DNA of 64,000 nucleotides from Isoalcanivorax indicus (GCF_003259185.1 NZ_QGMP01000001.1:1116001-1180000); one strand, 5' to 3'; positions 31,901-40,194 are shown, numbered from the stretch's first letter. Notes: a model not told the origin generated them from the sequence alone. Numbers and translations: made by a program.

Positions 31901-33129
31901 CCCGCTCAGGGCAAGCCGACGGACCCGCTGTGGATCACGAGGCGCTGCGCCGTGAACTGCGTGAACGGGAACGCCAGCGCGAGCAACTGCTGGCCGAGCT
32001 GGAACGGGAACACCGTGGTCTGTTCCAGATGCTGCGCCTGGACCCCCGTGAGGCCAGCGTGCTCGGCAGCGATCTGGCGCCGGGGCAGGTGCTGGTGCAG
32101 TACCTGCCGACCCCGGATCGTCTGCTGATCCATGTGGTCAGTCGTGACGGTGCCGTGTTGCGGGAGGTGCAGGTGCCCGCCGATCAACTGACGCAACGCA
32201 GCCTGCGTGTGGCAGCGGGATTGCGCGACGCGGTGTACCGTCTGCCGGGGGAAGTCCAGCCGCTGCGCTCCCTGGCGCATCGGCGCACCCGGAGCGTTGC
32301 TGACCCGGCCATGGCCGATGCGCTGTTGCAGGAGGACCTGGCCTGGCTTTACGAGCAGCTGCTGCGGCCGGTGGAGCAGGAGCTGGCGGAGGCGTCGCAG
32401 GTCTTTGTCACCCCGGTGGGGGCACTGACCTATCTGCCTTTCCCGGCGCTGCGCCGGGTGCAGCCTGATGGTCGGGGGGAGTATGCCGTGCAGCGTTTCA
32501 ATCTGGGTGTGCTGCCCTCGCTGTACCATCTGAATCTGGTGCTGCGCGAAGACCGCTCTGCCAGTCAGGCGGCGTTGTTTATCGCCGACCCGGACGGCAG
32601 CCTGCCGGGTGCCCGGGCAGAAGTGGAGGCGGTGTCGGCGCTGCTGCCGGGCCGTGTGCTGCGCGGTAACGAGGCCCTGCCTGCCGCCCTGGATGAGGCC
32701 GCCCGGGGCGCCCGCATCCTGCATTTCGCCACCCACGGTGTACTCGATCCGCAGGCGCCGGCAGAGAGCTATCTGGTCATGGGCCATGGCGAGCGCCTGA
32801 CCACGATCGACATCTCCCTGCTGGACCTGACCGACACCGATCTGGTGGTGCTGTCGGCCTGTGAGTCCGGGGTCGGCATCAATGGGCTGGAGTACGCCAC
32901 CCTGGCGCGGGCCTTTGCCCATGCCCGGGTGCCCTCGGTCATCGCCTCATACTGGCAGGTCAGTGATACGGCCACACGGGCCCTGATGGAGCGGCTGTAC
33001 CCGCGCCTGCGGGATCAGGGGGATGTCTACACGGCGCTGGCGGCTGCCCAGCGCGACATGCTGGCGGCGGGCGAGGGCCACGCGCACCCCGCCGCCTGGT
33101 CCGGCTTCGCGGCCTTTGGCCGTCCATGA
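25963..33129 (+). CDS. Giant secreted protein with ankyrin, YD-like, beta-propeller and CHAT protease regions
   Basis: A 2388-residue protein from ATG 25963. Residues 1-23 are a signal peptide (RFVVGLALLAGMSTAALAGE). About 45-200 are ankyrin-like (GHTLLHTALAAEAWSLVPRL). About 220-950 form helical TPR-like repeats. About 1005-1090 resemble YD/RHS strands (LRLEYNSARQIVAAKTGEQQ). About 1275-1910 form regulator-propeller repeats (DDGSLWVGTAAGLTLWAEGR). A coiled coil (LRERERQREQLLAELEREHR) leads to a C-terminal CHAT caspase-like domain with His2258 in LHFATHGVLD and Cys2300 in VLSACESGVG, so the dyad is intact. It probably acts in the periplasm or on the surface. It is divergent from the sigma/anti-sigma pair. 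Confidence 0.9.
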   Translation: MNGVNRFVVGLALLAGMSTAALAGEVDTASALLFRAWDQDDEAQARVLLDRGARADADNVHGRSVYHLLLAAGEDERLLDWLARSGQADVLDAHGHTLLHTALAAEAWSLVPRLLEQGVPMDAGALIDRAPVKDVITLLPTADLLPADALHRAAARGDATLVSHLLALGTDPFAEDAAGYWPAWHAILYGHDAALQALVAAMPAPGFAQARDGAVHLDMGAPRVRWWSLLLWAGRHEALLDDLRGHLAEDTVHPLAAYTWARTHFLRGTLAAALEDDRVPEQPRRLARLEQAYRDGDTRAVLDMMPPGSDALAQSDPFTLDALMRSALQQGDDAALWHYTAAALQRWPDSWQMLWSLEDRLLQAPAWRDRVVALAADNALAGTPMAQGLDRRLNGAAWESEDTLQAARDWLQQAPNDVRALHAAGSLLLTAGHEQQAADPLARAVLLYPFFSNRDSLPRVFVDDRERVARVTALMARWYQHPDDSAVLIALRAHRYHADACRAGGDHGCAMAQLAQLQNVLDAQRDALVASPGGAAEMRLAYGALSREAARRHDTAHSRELAREAFALSDGGPAARATLARALDPAVQPAAVRALLDEVAEAVRLEHRELAELWLEVLLAEQAPAAQGWLTQLRQRYPDDVALQRREATLAIQRGDRSATAPAMLRLHRRRQLTDTLLQAWLDSSDGAAARDALRGYLIDTPTQSFYWRQGAAIFGDQVLTQAQQAFPHQVWPWADQFEALMNAGDLEAARTLLDNTKTPVLSHADLSPSTHKSWHDNHYWWLAETVRRGRADPDQLREGLAGLDLYLQAGWWRGTWNHYRDILLEGLGDNDARAHNLRDWAGWQRDSTDILWRLVRLGDTRHDAALYGGRMVARQPDNNSAWREHVQSLIYWLGRPVFGLYRAEQARALGHDIPDDFVARARAQVGDNLSDFLGYRHNTAVSPSQRYVDWFNSARRNALSGDARRVYTRFDGDIPAVEILLPNGEVQTQQVDPRHGMVIRATHGSATAEADYDALGQLLAVRLGGVETLRLEYNSARQIVAAKTGEQQLAIAYNDAGKPARIHVRGLGEISVEYDEQGDILRVVSDAGQAMALQVTQIFQQLLASVRTVSRFSDPRELRVLAEDDPVPGRWRAYVYAQAPGSLAQQAARLAEAGYLAGARTRRSEYGEQAAQRLLQLFDDTAHHDAPADRATALLAVQAWAQLHQSMRPRGLNDDEYATWSQMRLWLANTPHLPAQRRAALRDTPLARLEDRHALQRTALANDGYWHRYSRREIHGNRHEAPRHQALLVRDNGEVLLGTSHGLFVLRQGYWQRYGYDAASDRLVRGSDALDPAPERDILALAETPEGLWLGTASGLMLWHADGRVQHWRSTRDGLPSPRVTALLAADDGSLWVGTAAGLTLWAEGRLAVPASAPTRPVHHLVWHGGQPVVNTDTGLRVLTAAGGWAAVPGAPGRAVEAVLADPARGRLLWLDADGLHAQAGEARAQRLLPRDDIPHSRRIHGLTLWPLPLAAQTTGEVHPVILTDTGLALLRNHYLETLPLPLAGQRGGRVLGPQQAAGNGRDIWLVAADGVYGWQAGQVSHHALGVVRDMTTDPDGAMAWIAADSGIHLLTEQAGVPHLSRFSRDRAQVVRSDGAGGLYTHDDWDILHYPAGATRPHILFSAEGGHARAHWNGPVRDMLAASDGSLWVVSGATLFRWQQDTLTRFDYLDDPERFPSRSLMLFRVYETLDGEIHVVASNEGHLAEAGVYLRGGLLRLEGDRFVNLGQPPHWFVKAYTPVSERLAILGTAGAFVRERWGSHGSDRDSYVRLEDPGYLAMGERASMLFLGGRGARLGHSDTWLFPSAGGVTAWQDGEWFYPDRLNQLLPDDQALGQYGARTVHAVAVVGEGLVLAGTDLGLLVYPAGSAAGLLSDHQRGARAFVSQQQSQQQAVADTFLEALAGQRHAQRHPAARQVNAIRRLGQDIDQLDAALITPLLPARSGQADGPAVDHEALRRELRERERQREQLLAELEREHRGLFQMLRLDPREASVLGSDLAPGQVLVQYLPTPDRLLIHVVSRDGAVLREVQVPADQLTQRSLRVAAGLRDAVYRLPGEVQPLRSLAHRRTRSVADPAMADALLQEDLAWLYEQLLRPVEQELAEASQVFVTPVGALTYLPFPALRRVQPDGRGEYAVQRFNLGVLPSLYHLNLVLREDRSASQAALFIADPDGSLPGARAEVEAVSALLPGRVLRGNEALPAALDEAARGARILHFATHGVLDPQAPAESYLVMGHGERLTTIDISLLDLTDTDLVVLSACESGVGINGLEYATLARAFAHARVPSVIASYWQVSDTATRALMERLYPRLRDQGDVYTALAAAQRDMLAAGEGHAHPAAWSGFAAFGRP

Positions 33130-33202
33130 CCTTGTCACATAACAACATGACCTGAGCGTTGAGCGTGGTCGTGCGCGGCCCGCGATGTGAGGTATGCTCA
33201 AG

Positions 33203-33227
33203 GGGATCGCTTGGAGTAAGCGATCCC
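33203..33227 (+). promoter_or_regulatory. Hairpin between CHAT and outer-membrane barrel gene
   Basis: GGGATCGCTT and AAGCGATCCC pair perfectly around a 5-base loop, 35 bases before the barrel ATG and 74 bases after the CHAT stop. No T run follows, so it is more likely a 5' leader stem of the barrel mRNA than a terminator. Confidence 0.45.
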
Positions 33228-33262
33228 TTGCTCCTGAGGAGCCCGACACACGGAGAGCGACC

Positions 33263-33769
33263 ATGAAAAAAATACTATACGGTCTGATGATCGGCAGCGC
33301 CTGTACCGTGGCCGCTGCAGACATGAGCGACATTACCCCCTACGGTGGGCTGCAATACGCCTGGACCGACTTCAAACGCGGCGACATCAATACATCACTC
33401 GACAGCATGGTGGTACGCGGTGGCGCCCGTTTCGGGCAGGTGCTGGGTGCCGAGGCGCGCCTCAGTACCGGCATCGGCAGTGGCAGTCATCTGGGTGAGA
33501 AGGTCAAGAATCGCTACAACTATGGCGCCTATGGCCTCGTCAATCTGCCCACCGGTGAGGCCTATACGCCGTACGCGTTGGCCGGGTACACCTACGCGCG
33601 CACGGAGATCGGCGACAGCCGTCAGCGCGATGATGGGCTGTCCTACGGGGCAGGGGTCGACTGGGCGCTGGATGACATCATGAGCGTGAACGTTGAAGTG
33701 CTGCGGTCTGTGCGCAACGACTTCACCAAACAGACGGTGGTGGGGCTGGGCATCGCTTACCGCTTCTGA
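33263..33769 (+). CDS. Small outer-membrane beta-barrel protein
   Basis: A 168-residue protein with a signal peptide (MKKILYGLMIGSACTVAAAD) and alternating amphipathic strands (YGGLQYAWTDFKRG, VVRGGARFGQVLGAEARLST, YGAYGLVNLPTGEAYTPYAL, YTYARTEIGDSRQRDDGLSY). It ends in TVVGLGIAYRF, with the terminal Phe recognised by the barrel-assembly machinery. Length fits an eight-strand OmpA/opacity-type barrel. A GGAGAG ribosome site precedes the ATG. It probably contributes to envelope structure or adhesion; the ligand is unknown. Confidence 0.85.
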   Translation: MKKILYGLMIGSACTVAAADMSDITPYGGLQYAWTDFKRGDINTSLDSMVVRGGARFGQVLGAEARLSTGIGSGSHLGEKVKNRYNYGAYGLVNLPTGEAYTPYALAGYTYARTEIGDSRQRDDGLSYGAGVDWALDDIMSVNVEVLRSVRNDFTKQTVVGLGIAYRF

Positions 33770-33780
33770 CGTTCAGTAAA

Positions 33781-33818
33781 ACGCTGCGCTTCCCTGCCTG
33801 AGCAGCGAAGCGCAGCGT
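33781..33818. terminator. Hairpin between convergent barrel and fadE genes
   Basis: ACGCTGCGCTTC (33781-33792) pairs perfectly with GAAGCGCAGCGT (33807-33818). It lies in the 71-base gap between convergent stops, the expected place for a bidirectional terminator, although a long T run is missing. Confidence 0.55.
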
Positions 33819-33840
33819 GCAGACCGAACGGCGTGCCGTA

Positions 33841-36300
33841 TCAGGCCGCTTCCTCATCACGTCCTACTGCCGCCCGGCGGAAGAACTCCGGTTCGAAGGC
33901 ATCCGTCAGCAGGCAGTCATAGCGCATCTCGTCGTACTCGCGCAGCGGCGTGATGTCCGCTTCGCCAATAATGCCCTGTGCGGCGGCCGAGGCGACCTGA
34001 TCGGCAAAGGTCTCACCGGCCAGTTGCCCCTTGCTGGCGGCACGCAGCACCTTCTGCCAGGCATCATCCACTTCCAGCAGCTTGCGGTAGGTGGTTTCCA
34101 CCCGACCCATGGCATCTTCCCGTTCCAGGGAGATATAGGTGTAGCTGCCCAGGCCCTCGCGCACGCTGGTGGGCTCCATGATCAAGTCGCCCAACTCCCG
34201 GATCAGATCATCCGAGGGTGCCTGCACGGCCCGGCCACCGGGGAAGGCGATGACCTGGATCAGGCGAGCGACCGCGCGCGCCGGGAAGTTGCGATAGAAC
34301 TCGAACAGCGCTTCCTGGGCCTTGTAGAAGGCACGCGTCAGGGCATATTCCGCGTGCGCATCCTGCGCCCGGTCAGACGGCTGTGTGCCGTGGTACTTGA
34401 TGATGCTGGAGGCCAGCATCAACTGGCTGTGGCAGTCACCCAGCCGCGCCGAGAGCAGTTCGCGGCGCTTCAGGTCGCCGCCGAGAATGGCCAGCGTGAC
34501 ATCGGCGGTGACCGACAGGATGGCGCTGAAGCGGTTCAGTTGCTGGTACCAGCGACGGTTGAAGTCGGTGGCGTTGTCGGGCACGGCCGAGAAGCGCGCC
34601 CCGGTCAGGCCGAGCAGCGCCATGCGTACCCCGCGGCTGAGGGTGTAACCCGCATGCTTCATGAACAGCGGATCAAACTGTTGCAGGGCCTTGTCCTTGT
34701 CCTCATGGGTCAGGGTCTGCACCTCGTCATACAGATACGGGTGGCAGCGCATGGCGCCCTGACCAAAGATCATCAGTGACCGGGTCAGGATGTTGGCCCC
34801 TTCCACCGTGATGGCAATCGGAATCGACTGGTAGGGCAGGGCCATGAAGTTGCGCGGCCCCAGCTGGATGGCACGGCCACCGCCCACATCCATGCCGTGA
34901 TTGATCAGGGTGCGCATCATTTCGGTCGCATGGTATTTCGCCATCGACGTCATGACGGCGGGAATGCCGTCTTCCAGCCCCTTGGTCACCAGATGACGCT
35001 GCGATTCCAGGGTATAGGCCAGCGCGGCGATCTCGGCGGTGGCCTCCTGCACGCCCTCGAACTTGCCGACCTCGATATTGAACTGGCGGCGAATCCGGGC
35101 AAAGGCACCGACCATGCGGTATCCCACCTCGCCGCTGGCCGTGGCCAGCGCGGGCAGGGAAATGCCGCGCCCGGCGCCCAGGCACTCGATCAGCATGCGC
35201 CAGCCCTTGCCGGCCATGTCCTGACCGCCAATGATCCAGTCCAGCGGAATGAACACGTCCTTGCCCATGATCGGCCCGTTCATGAACGGCGAACCGGGGT
35301 AATGACGGCGCCCGATCTCGACACCGGGGTGATCGGCGGGGATCAGCGCGCAGGTAATGCCGTATTCGTTCTTGTCCGCATCACCGAGCAAACCGTCGGG
35401 GTCATACAGCTTGAACGCCAGCCCGACGACGGTGGCGACCGGCGCCAGCGTGATCCAGCGTTTGGAAAAATTGAGTCGCAGACCGATGACCTCTTGCCCT
35501 TCGTGCTGGCCCTTGCAGACAACGCCCGAATCCGGAATCGACCCGGCATCGGAACCGGCCTCCGGCCCGGTCAGGCCGAAGCAGGGCAGCTCTGTCCCGT
35601 CGGCCAGCCCTGGCAGCCAGCGCTGCTTCTGCTCATCGGTGCCGTATTTCATCAGCAACTCACCCGGGCCGAGGGAGTTGGGCACCATGGCGGTGACGGC
35701 GGTGGTAATCGAGCGGGTGGCAATCTTGCTCATCACCCGGCTTTGCGCGTAGGGGCTGAACTCCAGACCGCCGTATTCTTTCGGGATGATCAGACTGAAA
35801 AAGCGCTTGTCGCGCAGGTATTGCCAGACCGGCTCGGGCAGATCCTTCAGTTCATGATGGATTTCCCATTCGTCCAGCATGCCGCAGAGTTCTTCGACTT
35901 CGTTGTCGATAAACGCCTGTTCTTCATCCGTCAGTCGAGGCGCCTGAATGTCGGAGAACATCTTCCAGTCCGGCTTGCCGCAGAACAGTTCTTTCTCCCA
36001 CCAGGTGGAGCCGGCTTCCATGGCTTCCTGCTCGGTGGAACTCAACGGCGGCATGACCTTGGCCAACGCCGCAAACACCGGCTTGGTAATCACCAGTTGC
36101 CGCAGGGGTGTGATATTGAGTAATGCGAGTACCAGCAGGAAGGGAATGACGGCCAGCGGATGAATAATGGCAGGGCTGACAAAGCCCAGGGCAAACCAGG
36201 CGACAGCCATGGCGATGGAGCCGGTGCGCAGCGATACCTCGCGATACAGCAGCGCAGCCAGCAGGGCGAGCAGAATCAGTACCGAGACGAGCAGACTCAT
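33841..36300 (-). CDS. fadE: Acyl-CoA dehydrogenase FadE
   Basis: An 819-residue protein close to the 814 residues of E. coli FadE. The ATG at 36300 follows AGGAG. The N-terminus has membrane helices (LLVSVLILLALLAALLY and AVIPFLLVLALLNI). The dehydrogenase core shows DKRFFSLIIPKEYGGLEFSP, the FAD/substrate signature GLTGPEAGSDAGSIPDSG, and KYHATEMMRTLINHGMDVGG. The C-terminal FadE-specific extension follows (AILGGDLKRRELLSARLGDC, ARAVARLIQVIAFPGGRAVQ). It catalyses the first step of beta-oxidation at the inner membrane. It stands alone on the minus strand. Confidence 0.95.
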   Translation of the reverse strand: MSLLVSVLILLALLAALLYREVSLRTGSIAMAVAWFALGFVSPAIIHPLAVIPFLLVLALLNITPLRQLVITKPVFAALAKVMPPLSSTEQEAMEAGSTWWEKELFCGKPDWKMFSDIQAPRLTDEEQAFIDNEVEELCGMLDEWEIHHELKDLPEPVWQYLRDKRFFSLIIPKEYGGLEFSPYAQSRVMSKIATRSITTAVTAMVPNSLGPGELLMKYGTDEQKQRWLPGLADGTELPCFGLTGPEAGSDAGSIPDSGVVCKGQHEGQEVIGLRLNFSKRWITLAPVATVVGLAFKLYDPDGLLGDADKNEYGITCALIPADHPGVEIGRRHYPGSPFMNGPIMGKDVFIPLDWIIGGQDMAGKGWRMLIECLGAGRGISLPALATASGEVGYRMVGAFARIRRQFNIEVGKFEGVQEATAEIAALAYTLESQRHLVTKGLEDGIPAVMTSMAKYHATEMMRTLINHGMDVGGGRAIQLGPRNFMALPYQSIPIAITVEGANILTRSLMIFGQGAMRCHPYLYDEVQTLTHEDKDKALQQFDPLFMKHAGYTLSRGVRMALLGLTGARFSAVPDNATDFNRRWYQQLNRFSAILSVTADVTLAILGGDLKRRELLSARLGDCHSQLMLASSIIKYHGTQPSDRAQDAHAEYALTRAFYKAQEALFEFYRNFPARAVARLIQVIAFPGGRAVQAPSDDLIRELGDLIMEPTSVREGLGSYTYISLEREDAMGRVETTYRKLLEVDDAWQKVLRAASKGQLAGETFADQVASAAAQGIIGEADITPLREYDEMRYDCLLTDAFEPEFFRRAAVGRDEEAA

Positions 36301-36439
36301 GGCGGACTCCTGAACTGTGTGAACCATCATGGTAGCGCACTGTTACGCGCTGTGTATGAAAATGCCGTAAAAGCTGCCCCTGCTGTGCTGGCTGGCGTGA
36401 TGTCGTACAATCGCCGCCATTGTTGAAAGGAGAAAGACT

Positions 36440-37321
36440 GTGCAGTCACCGCAAACCGAGAACTGGATTGTCGATATCACCGAACACAACCTGACCGAGG
36501 TGCTGGAACGCTCCCGCCAGGTGCCGGTGATCGTCGACTTCTGGGCCGACTGGTGCCAGCCCTGCAAGCAGATGGCGCCGATCCTGGAAAAGCTGGTGCG
36601 CGAATACCAGGGCGCCGTGATCCTGGCGAAAGTGAACGCCGACGAACAGCAGATCATCGCCGGGCAGTTTGGCGTGCGCAGCCTGCCCACACTGAAGCTG
36701 GTGTTTCAGGGGCAACTGGTGGCCGAACTCTCCGGCCTGCAGACCGAGGCCGCTCTGCGCGAGTGGCTGGCACCGGTGCTGGGCGGCGAAGAAGACGAAG
36801 CGGCCCAGCAGGAGGCCTTTGTCGAACGCGTTCGCGAAGCCATTGCCGCTGGCCATGGCCAGCAGGCGGAACAGGCCCTGCGCCAGGCCCTGGGCCAGCA
36901 ACCCGAGCTGCACGCCTTGCGCGCCCTGCTGGTGGAATACCTGCTGGGTGAGGGCCGTGTCGACGAAGCCCAGTCCACCCTCGCCGAGATGGCCGAAGAC
37001 GTGGAACCCCTGCGCCCGTTTCGCGCCCGCTTTGCCCTGCTGGAGGAGTTCGGCGACAACGCCCCCATCAGCCTGGGCGAGCTGGCCCAGCGCATCGCCA
37101 CCGCGCCCACCCCGGAAGATCTGTATACCTACGGCCTGCAGGCCGCCGCCGCCGGGCAGTTCCGCGACGGCCTGGAAGCGCTGCTGACCTTGCTGCGCGA
37201 CCACGGCAGCTACCGCGATGGCGTCGCCCGGCAAGCCCTGCTGCGGGTCTTCGAATGCCTGCCGAAGGGCGATCCGCTGGCCAGTGAATACCGCCGCAGA
37301 ATGTTCAATTACCTCTATTGA
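36440..37321 (+). CDS. cnoX: Thioredoxin-like co-chaperone CnoX (YbbN)
   Basis: A 293-residue protein starting at GTG 36440 with an AAAGGAG ribosome site. The N-terminal thioredoxin fold contains VIVDFWADWCQPCKQMAPIL with a CQPC motif at residues 39-42, and the cis-Pro turn GVRSLPTLKLVFQG. The C-terminal region has TPR-like helices (QAEQALRQALGQQPELHALR, ALLVEYLLGEGRVDEAQSTL). This order and length match YbbN/CnoX, which protects proteins from oxidation and delivers them to GroEL and DnaK. E. coli CnoX has lost one Cys; here both are present, so redox activity is possible. Confidence 0.92.
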   Translation: MQSPQTENWIVDITEHNLTEVLERSRQVPVIVDFWADWCQPCKQMAPILEKLVREYQGAVILAKVNADEQQIIAGQFGVRSLPTLKLVFQGQLVAELSGLQTEAALREWLAPVLGGEEDEAAQQEAFVERVREAIAAGHGQQAEQALRQALGQQPELHALRALLVEYLLGEGRVDEAQSTLAEMAEDVEPLRPFRARFALLEEFGDNAPISLGELAQRIATAPTPEDLYTYGLQAAAAGQFRDGLEALLTLLRDHGSYRDGVARQALLRVFECLPKGDPLASEYRRRMFNYLY

Positions 37322-37476
37322 CCTTGGGCCCGACGGGGCGGCTTTGCGGCTATTGCCACTCCCCGGGGGATTCTATAAGGTACAGGAACGTTTCGAACGA
37401 GCGTTTGAAAGGGCGCTCGGAAATCCGGATACAGGCTGGGTGTCGAAGCTCCCACATATTTCGAGGAGAACAGGTA

Positions 37477-37860
37477 ATGAGCGTCGAATTTCTGTCTGAC
37501 GAATGGTTTGCCAAGGTTGACGAGCTGCGCGCGGAAGCGGGCGAGATTGAAGCCCCGGCGGCCCTGGCTGATCTGGTCATCAACATCACCATCAGCGGTG
37601 ACAGCGAGCAGCACATGTCGCTGGTCGGCGGCATGATCGAGAAGGGTCACAAGGACGGCGCGCCGACCACCATGATCCTGCCGGCTGATCTGGCCAAGCG
37701 CATTTTCATCGAAGGCGACCAGTCTGCCGGTATGCAGGGCTTCATGAGCGGCCAGATCCGCATCGAAGGCGACATGAGCAAACTGATGGCACTGCAAACT
37801 GCCCAGCCGACCGCTTCCCAGGTCGAGCTGATGAAAAAGATCGCGGCCATTACTGCCTGA
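37477..37860 (+). CDS. SCP2 sterol-carrier-like protein
   Basis: A 127-residue protein with an AGGAG site ahead of ATG 37477. The single domain matches SCP2: LVINITISGDSEQHMSLVGG, then DGAPTTMILPADLAKRIFIE and GQIRIEGDMSKLMALQTAQP. SCP2 domains bind acyl chains and other lipids in a hydrophobic tunnel. It sits between cnoX and a CoA-transferase gene and ends at a strong intrinsic terminator. In this setting it probably carries fatty acyl groups or alkane-derived lipids in the cytoplasm. Confidence 0.85.
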   Translation: MSVEFLSDEWFAKVDELRAEAGEIEAPAALADLVINITISGDSEQHMSLVGGMIEKGHKDGAPTTMILPADLAKRIFIEGDQSAGMQGFMSGQIRIEGDMSKLMALQTAQPTASQVELMKKIAAITA

Positions 37861-37875
37861 TCTCTTTTCATCCCG

Positions 37876-37906
37876 AAAAAAGGCTCCCTTGTGGAGCCTT
37901 TTTTTT
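37876..37906 (+). terminator. Intrinsic terminator after SCP2 gene
   Basis: AAAAAAGGCTCC, a 5-base loop and GGAGCC followed by eight T residues (37899-37906) form a classic rho-independent terminator 16 bases after the stop. The A run on the left makes it potentially bidirectional. Confidence 0.92.
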
Positions 37907-38010
37907 GCGCAGGCTTTGCGGGCTTTTACAATGGCGCGCTTGCCCAGCCCTTGCCAAGATAGGGTCCATGCGGCAGTGTCGATAACATCGTCACAAGCAG
38001 GGAGCAGATC

Positions 38011-40164
38011 ATGATGCGTGCCGGTCAACCGCTGGATGCCGTGGAGGCCGCTGTCGACGAGGTCATTCGTCGTGTCGGCAAGGATATTCGCCTCGGTATG
38101 CCCCTGGGGTTGGGCAAACCGAATCAGTTCGTCAATGCGTTATACCAGCGCGCCTGCAAGGACAGCAGCCTGCAGCTTACCCTCTACACCGCGCTGTCAC
38201 TGGGCCGCCCCGTCGCAGGCAGCGACCTGGAAGCCCGGTTTCTGAAGCCGTTTGCCGAGCGCGTTTTTGGCGACTACGCTGATCTGGATTATCTCACCGA
38301 TTTGCGCAAGAACCGTCTGCCGGCCAACGTTCGCGTCTGCGAGTTCTTTTTCCAGCCCGGCAGCCAACTGGGCAATGCCCACGCACAGCGCCATTACATC
38401 AGCAGCAACTACACCCACGTGGCCCGCGACCTGAATGCGGCGGGTGTCAATGTGGCCGCGCAGCTGGTGGCCCGCCGTGACGACCAGCCCGGCAAGCTCA
38501 GCCTGGCCTGCAACCCCGAGGTCACCCTCGATCTGATGCCGTTGCTGGAAGCGCGTCGTGCGGCAGGCGAGGTGATCGTTGCGGTGGCTCAGGTGCATGA
38601 CGACTTGCCCTTCATGGGCGGCGACGCCGTGGTCGACAGCAGCACCTTCGACCTGGTGATCAACGACGCGAGCACGCACACCCGCCTGTTCAGTACCCCG
38701 AACATGCCGGTGACCCTGCAGGATCACCTGGTCGGCCTGCATGCCAGCACCCTGGTGCGTGATGGCGGGTTGTTGCAGATCGGCATCGGCGCCCTCGGCG
38801 ATGCCCTGGTGCACCACGCCCTGATGCGCGAGCACGATAATGCCCGTTACCGCGATGTGACGCGCGCGTTTGGCAGCGAGCGTTTCGCTCGCCTGGTCGA
38901 GGCCGAGGGCGGGATGGACCGCTTTGCCGAGGGGCTGTACGGGTGCAGTGAGATGTTTACCCACGGCTTGATGTCGCTGGTGGATGGCGGTGTGATCCGG
39001 CGCCCGGTGTTTGCCGATGAGAATCTCCAGTTACTGCTGAACCAGGGCGCGCTGCGCCCTGAAGCCTCCCTTGAGAGCCTGGATGCCCTGATCGCGGCAG
39101 GGGTGATTGATGCCTGTCTGGAGGATGCCACCCTGGCGTGGCTGCAGCGTTTCGGGTTTGTGCCGCAGGCGCTGCAGTTGCAGGACGATGCCTTGCGTCT
39201 GGGCAGCCAGCAATGGGCCAACAACCTGCACGATGAGGAAACGCGCAAGGCGCTGGCCCCGCATCTGGGCAAGCCGTTGCGGGGCGGCACCATTATGCAT
39301 GGCGGTTTTTTCCTGGGACCAGCGGCGTTCTACGAGCGGCTGCGCAGTTTGCCCGCCGAGCTGGCGGCAGCCATCAACATGACCCGCATCAGCTTTATCA
39401 ATCAGTTGTACGGTGAAGAAGATCTGAAGCGTTTGCAGCGTCAGGATGCGCGCTTTGTGAACACCGCCTTTACCGCGACCCTGCTGGGGGCGGCGGTGTC
39501 GGACCAGCTTGATGATGGCCGTGTCCTGTCCGGGGTCGGGGGTCAGTACAACTTCGTGTGCCAGGCCCATGAACTTGAAGGCGCGCGCAGTATCCTGATG
39601 CTCCGCGCCTGGCGTGAGCGGGGCGGGGAGGCGGTCTCGAACATCGTCTTCAGCTATGCCCACAACACCATCCCGCGCCATCTGCGCGATATCTTCGTCA
39701 CGGAATACGGTATCGCGGATCTGCGTGGCAAAACGGATGCCGAGGTGGTGGCGGCCATGGTCAATATCAGCGACAGCCGCTTCCAGAGCGACCTGCTGGC
39801 GCAGGCGGCCAAGGCGGGCAAGATCAGCGCGGATTATCGTGTGCCGGAGCCGTTCCGTTACAACACGCCTGAAAAGCTGGCGGAAAAGGCCGACGCCTTT
39901 GATCGCCAGAAGGTGTTTCCGTTATTCCCGCTGGGGGCCGATTTCGATGACACCGAGCGGGGGCTGGTCAAGGCGCTTGCCTGGCTCAAGGAAAAGGCGG
40001 GCAGCAAGGATTATCTGGAACTGGGCCGCCGGGCGATACAGCAGGACAGTGATGATGCCCGGCTGCGCCCCTATCTGGAGCGCATGGGCCTGTGGAAGGC
40101 GGGCAGTGTGCGGGAGCGCCTGCAGCGGCGGCTGGTCAGTGCCGCCCTGTCGCAGACGCTTTGA
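38011..40164 (+). CDS. Acetyl-CoA hydrolase/transferase family protein
   Basis: A 717-residue protein, longer than the common 430-550 residues. The first domain contains IRLGMPLGLGKPNQFVNALY, then STFDLVINDASTHTRLFSTP and LHASTLVRDGGLLQIGIGAL. The C-terminal domain contains GGQYNFVCQAHELEGARSIL, NIVFSYAHNTIPRHLRDIFV and TEYGIADLRGKTDAEVVAAM, the hallmark of the acetyl-CoA hydrolase/4-hydroxybutyrate CoA-transferase C-domain. It would move CoA between carboxylic acids. A few extra helices follow (KALAWLKEKAGSKDYLELGR). It has its own promoter region after the terminator. Confidence 0.88.
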   Translation: MMRAGQPLDAVEAAVDEVIRRVGKDIRLGMPLGLGKPNQFVNALYQRACKDSSLQLTLYTALSLGRPVAGSDLEARFLKPFAERVFGDYADLDYLTDLRKNRLPANVRVCEFFFQPGSQLGNAHAQRHYISSNYTHVARDLNAAGVNVAAQLVARRDDQPGKLSLACNPEVTLDLMPLLEARRAAGEVIVAVAQVHDDLPFMGGDAVVDSSTFDLVINDASTHTRLFSTPNMPVTLQDHLVGLHASTLVRDGGLLQIGIGALGDALVHHALMREHDNARYRDVTRAFGSERFARLVEAEGGMDRFAEGLYGCSEMFTHGLMSLVDGGVIRRPVFADENLQLLLNQGALRPEASLESLDALIAAGVIDACLEDATLAWLQRFGFVPQALQLQDDALRLGSQQWANNLHDEETRKALAPHLGKPLRGGTIMHGGFFLGPAAFYERLRSLPAELAAAINMTRISFINQLYGEEDLKRLQRQDARFVNTAFTATLLGAAVSDQLDDGRVLSGVGGQYNFVCQAHELEGARSILMLRAWRERGGEAVSNIVFSYAHNTIPRHLRDIFVTEYGIADLRGKTDAEVVAAMVNISDSRFQSDLLAQAAKAGKISADYRVPEPFRYNTPEKLAEKADAFDRQKVFPLFPLGADFDDTERGLVKALAWLKEKAGSKDYLELGRRAIQQDSDDARLRPYLERMGLWKAGSVRERLQRRLVSAALSQTL

Positions 40165-40194
40165 GAGGCGCAGAGGCTGTGAGGCCGACCTGCT

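Noticed and set aside
34897-36123. Plus-strand open frame of 408 codons
   Set aside because: Antisense to fadE, with composition typical of shadow frames.
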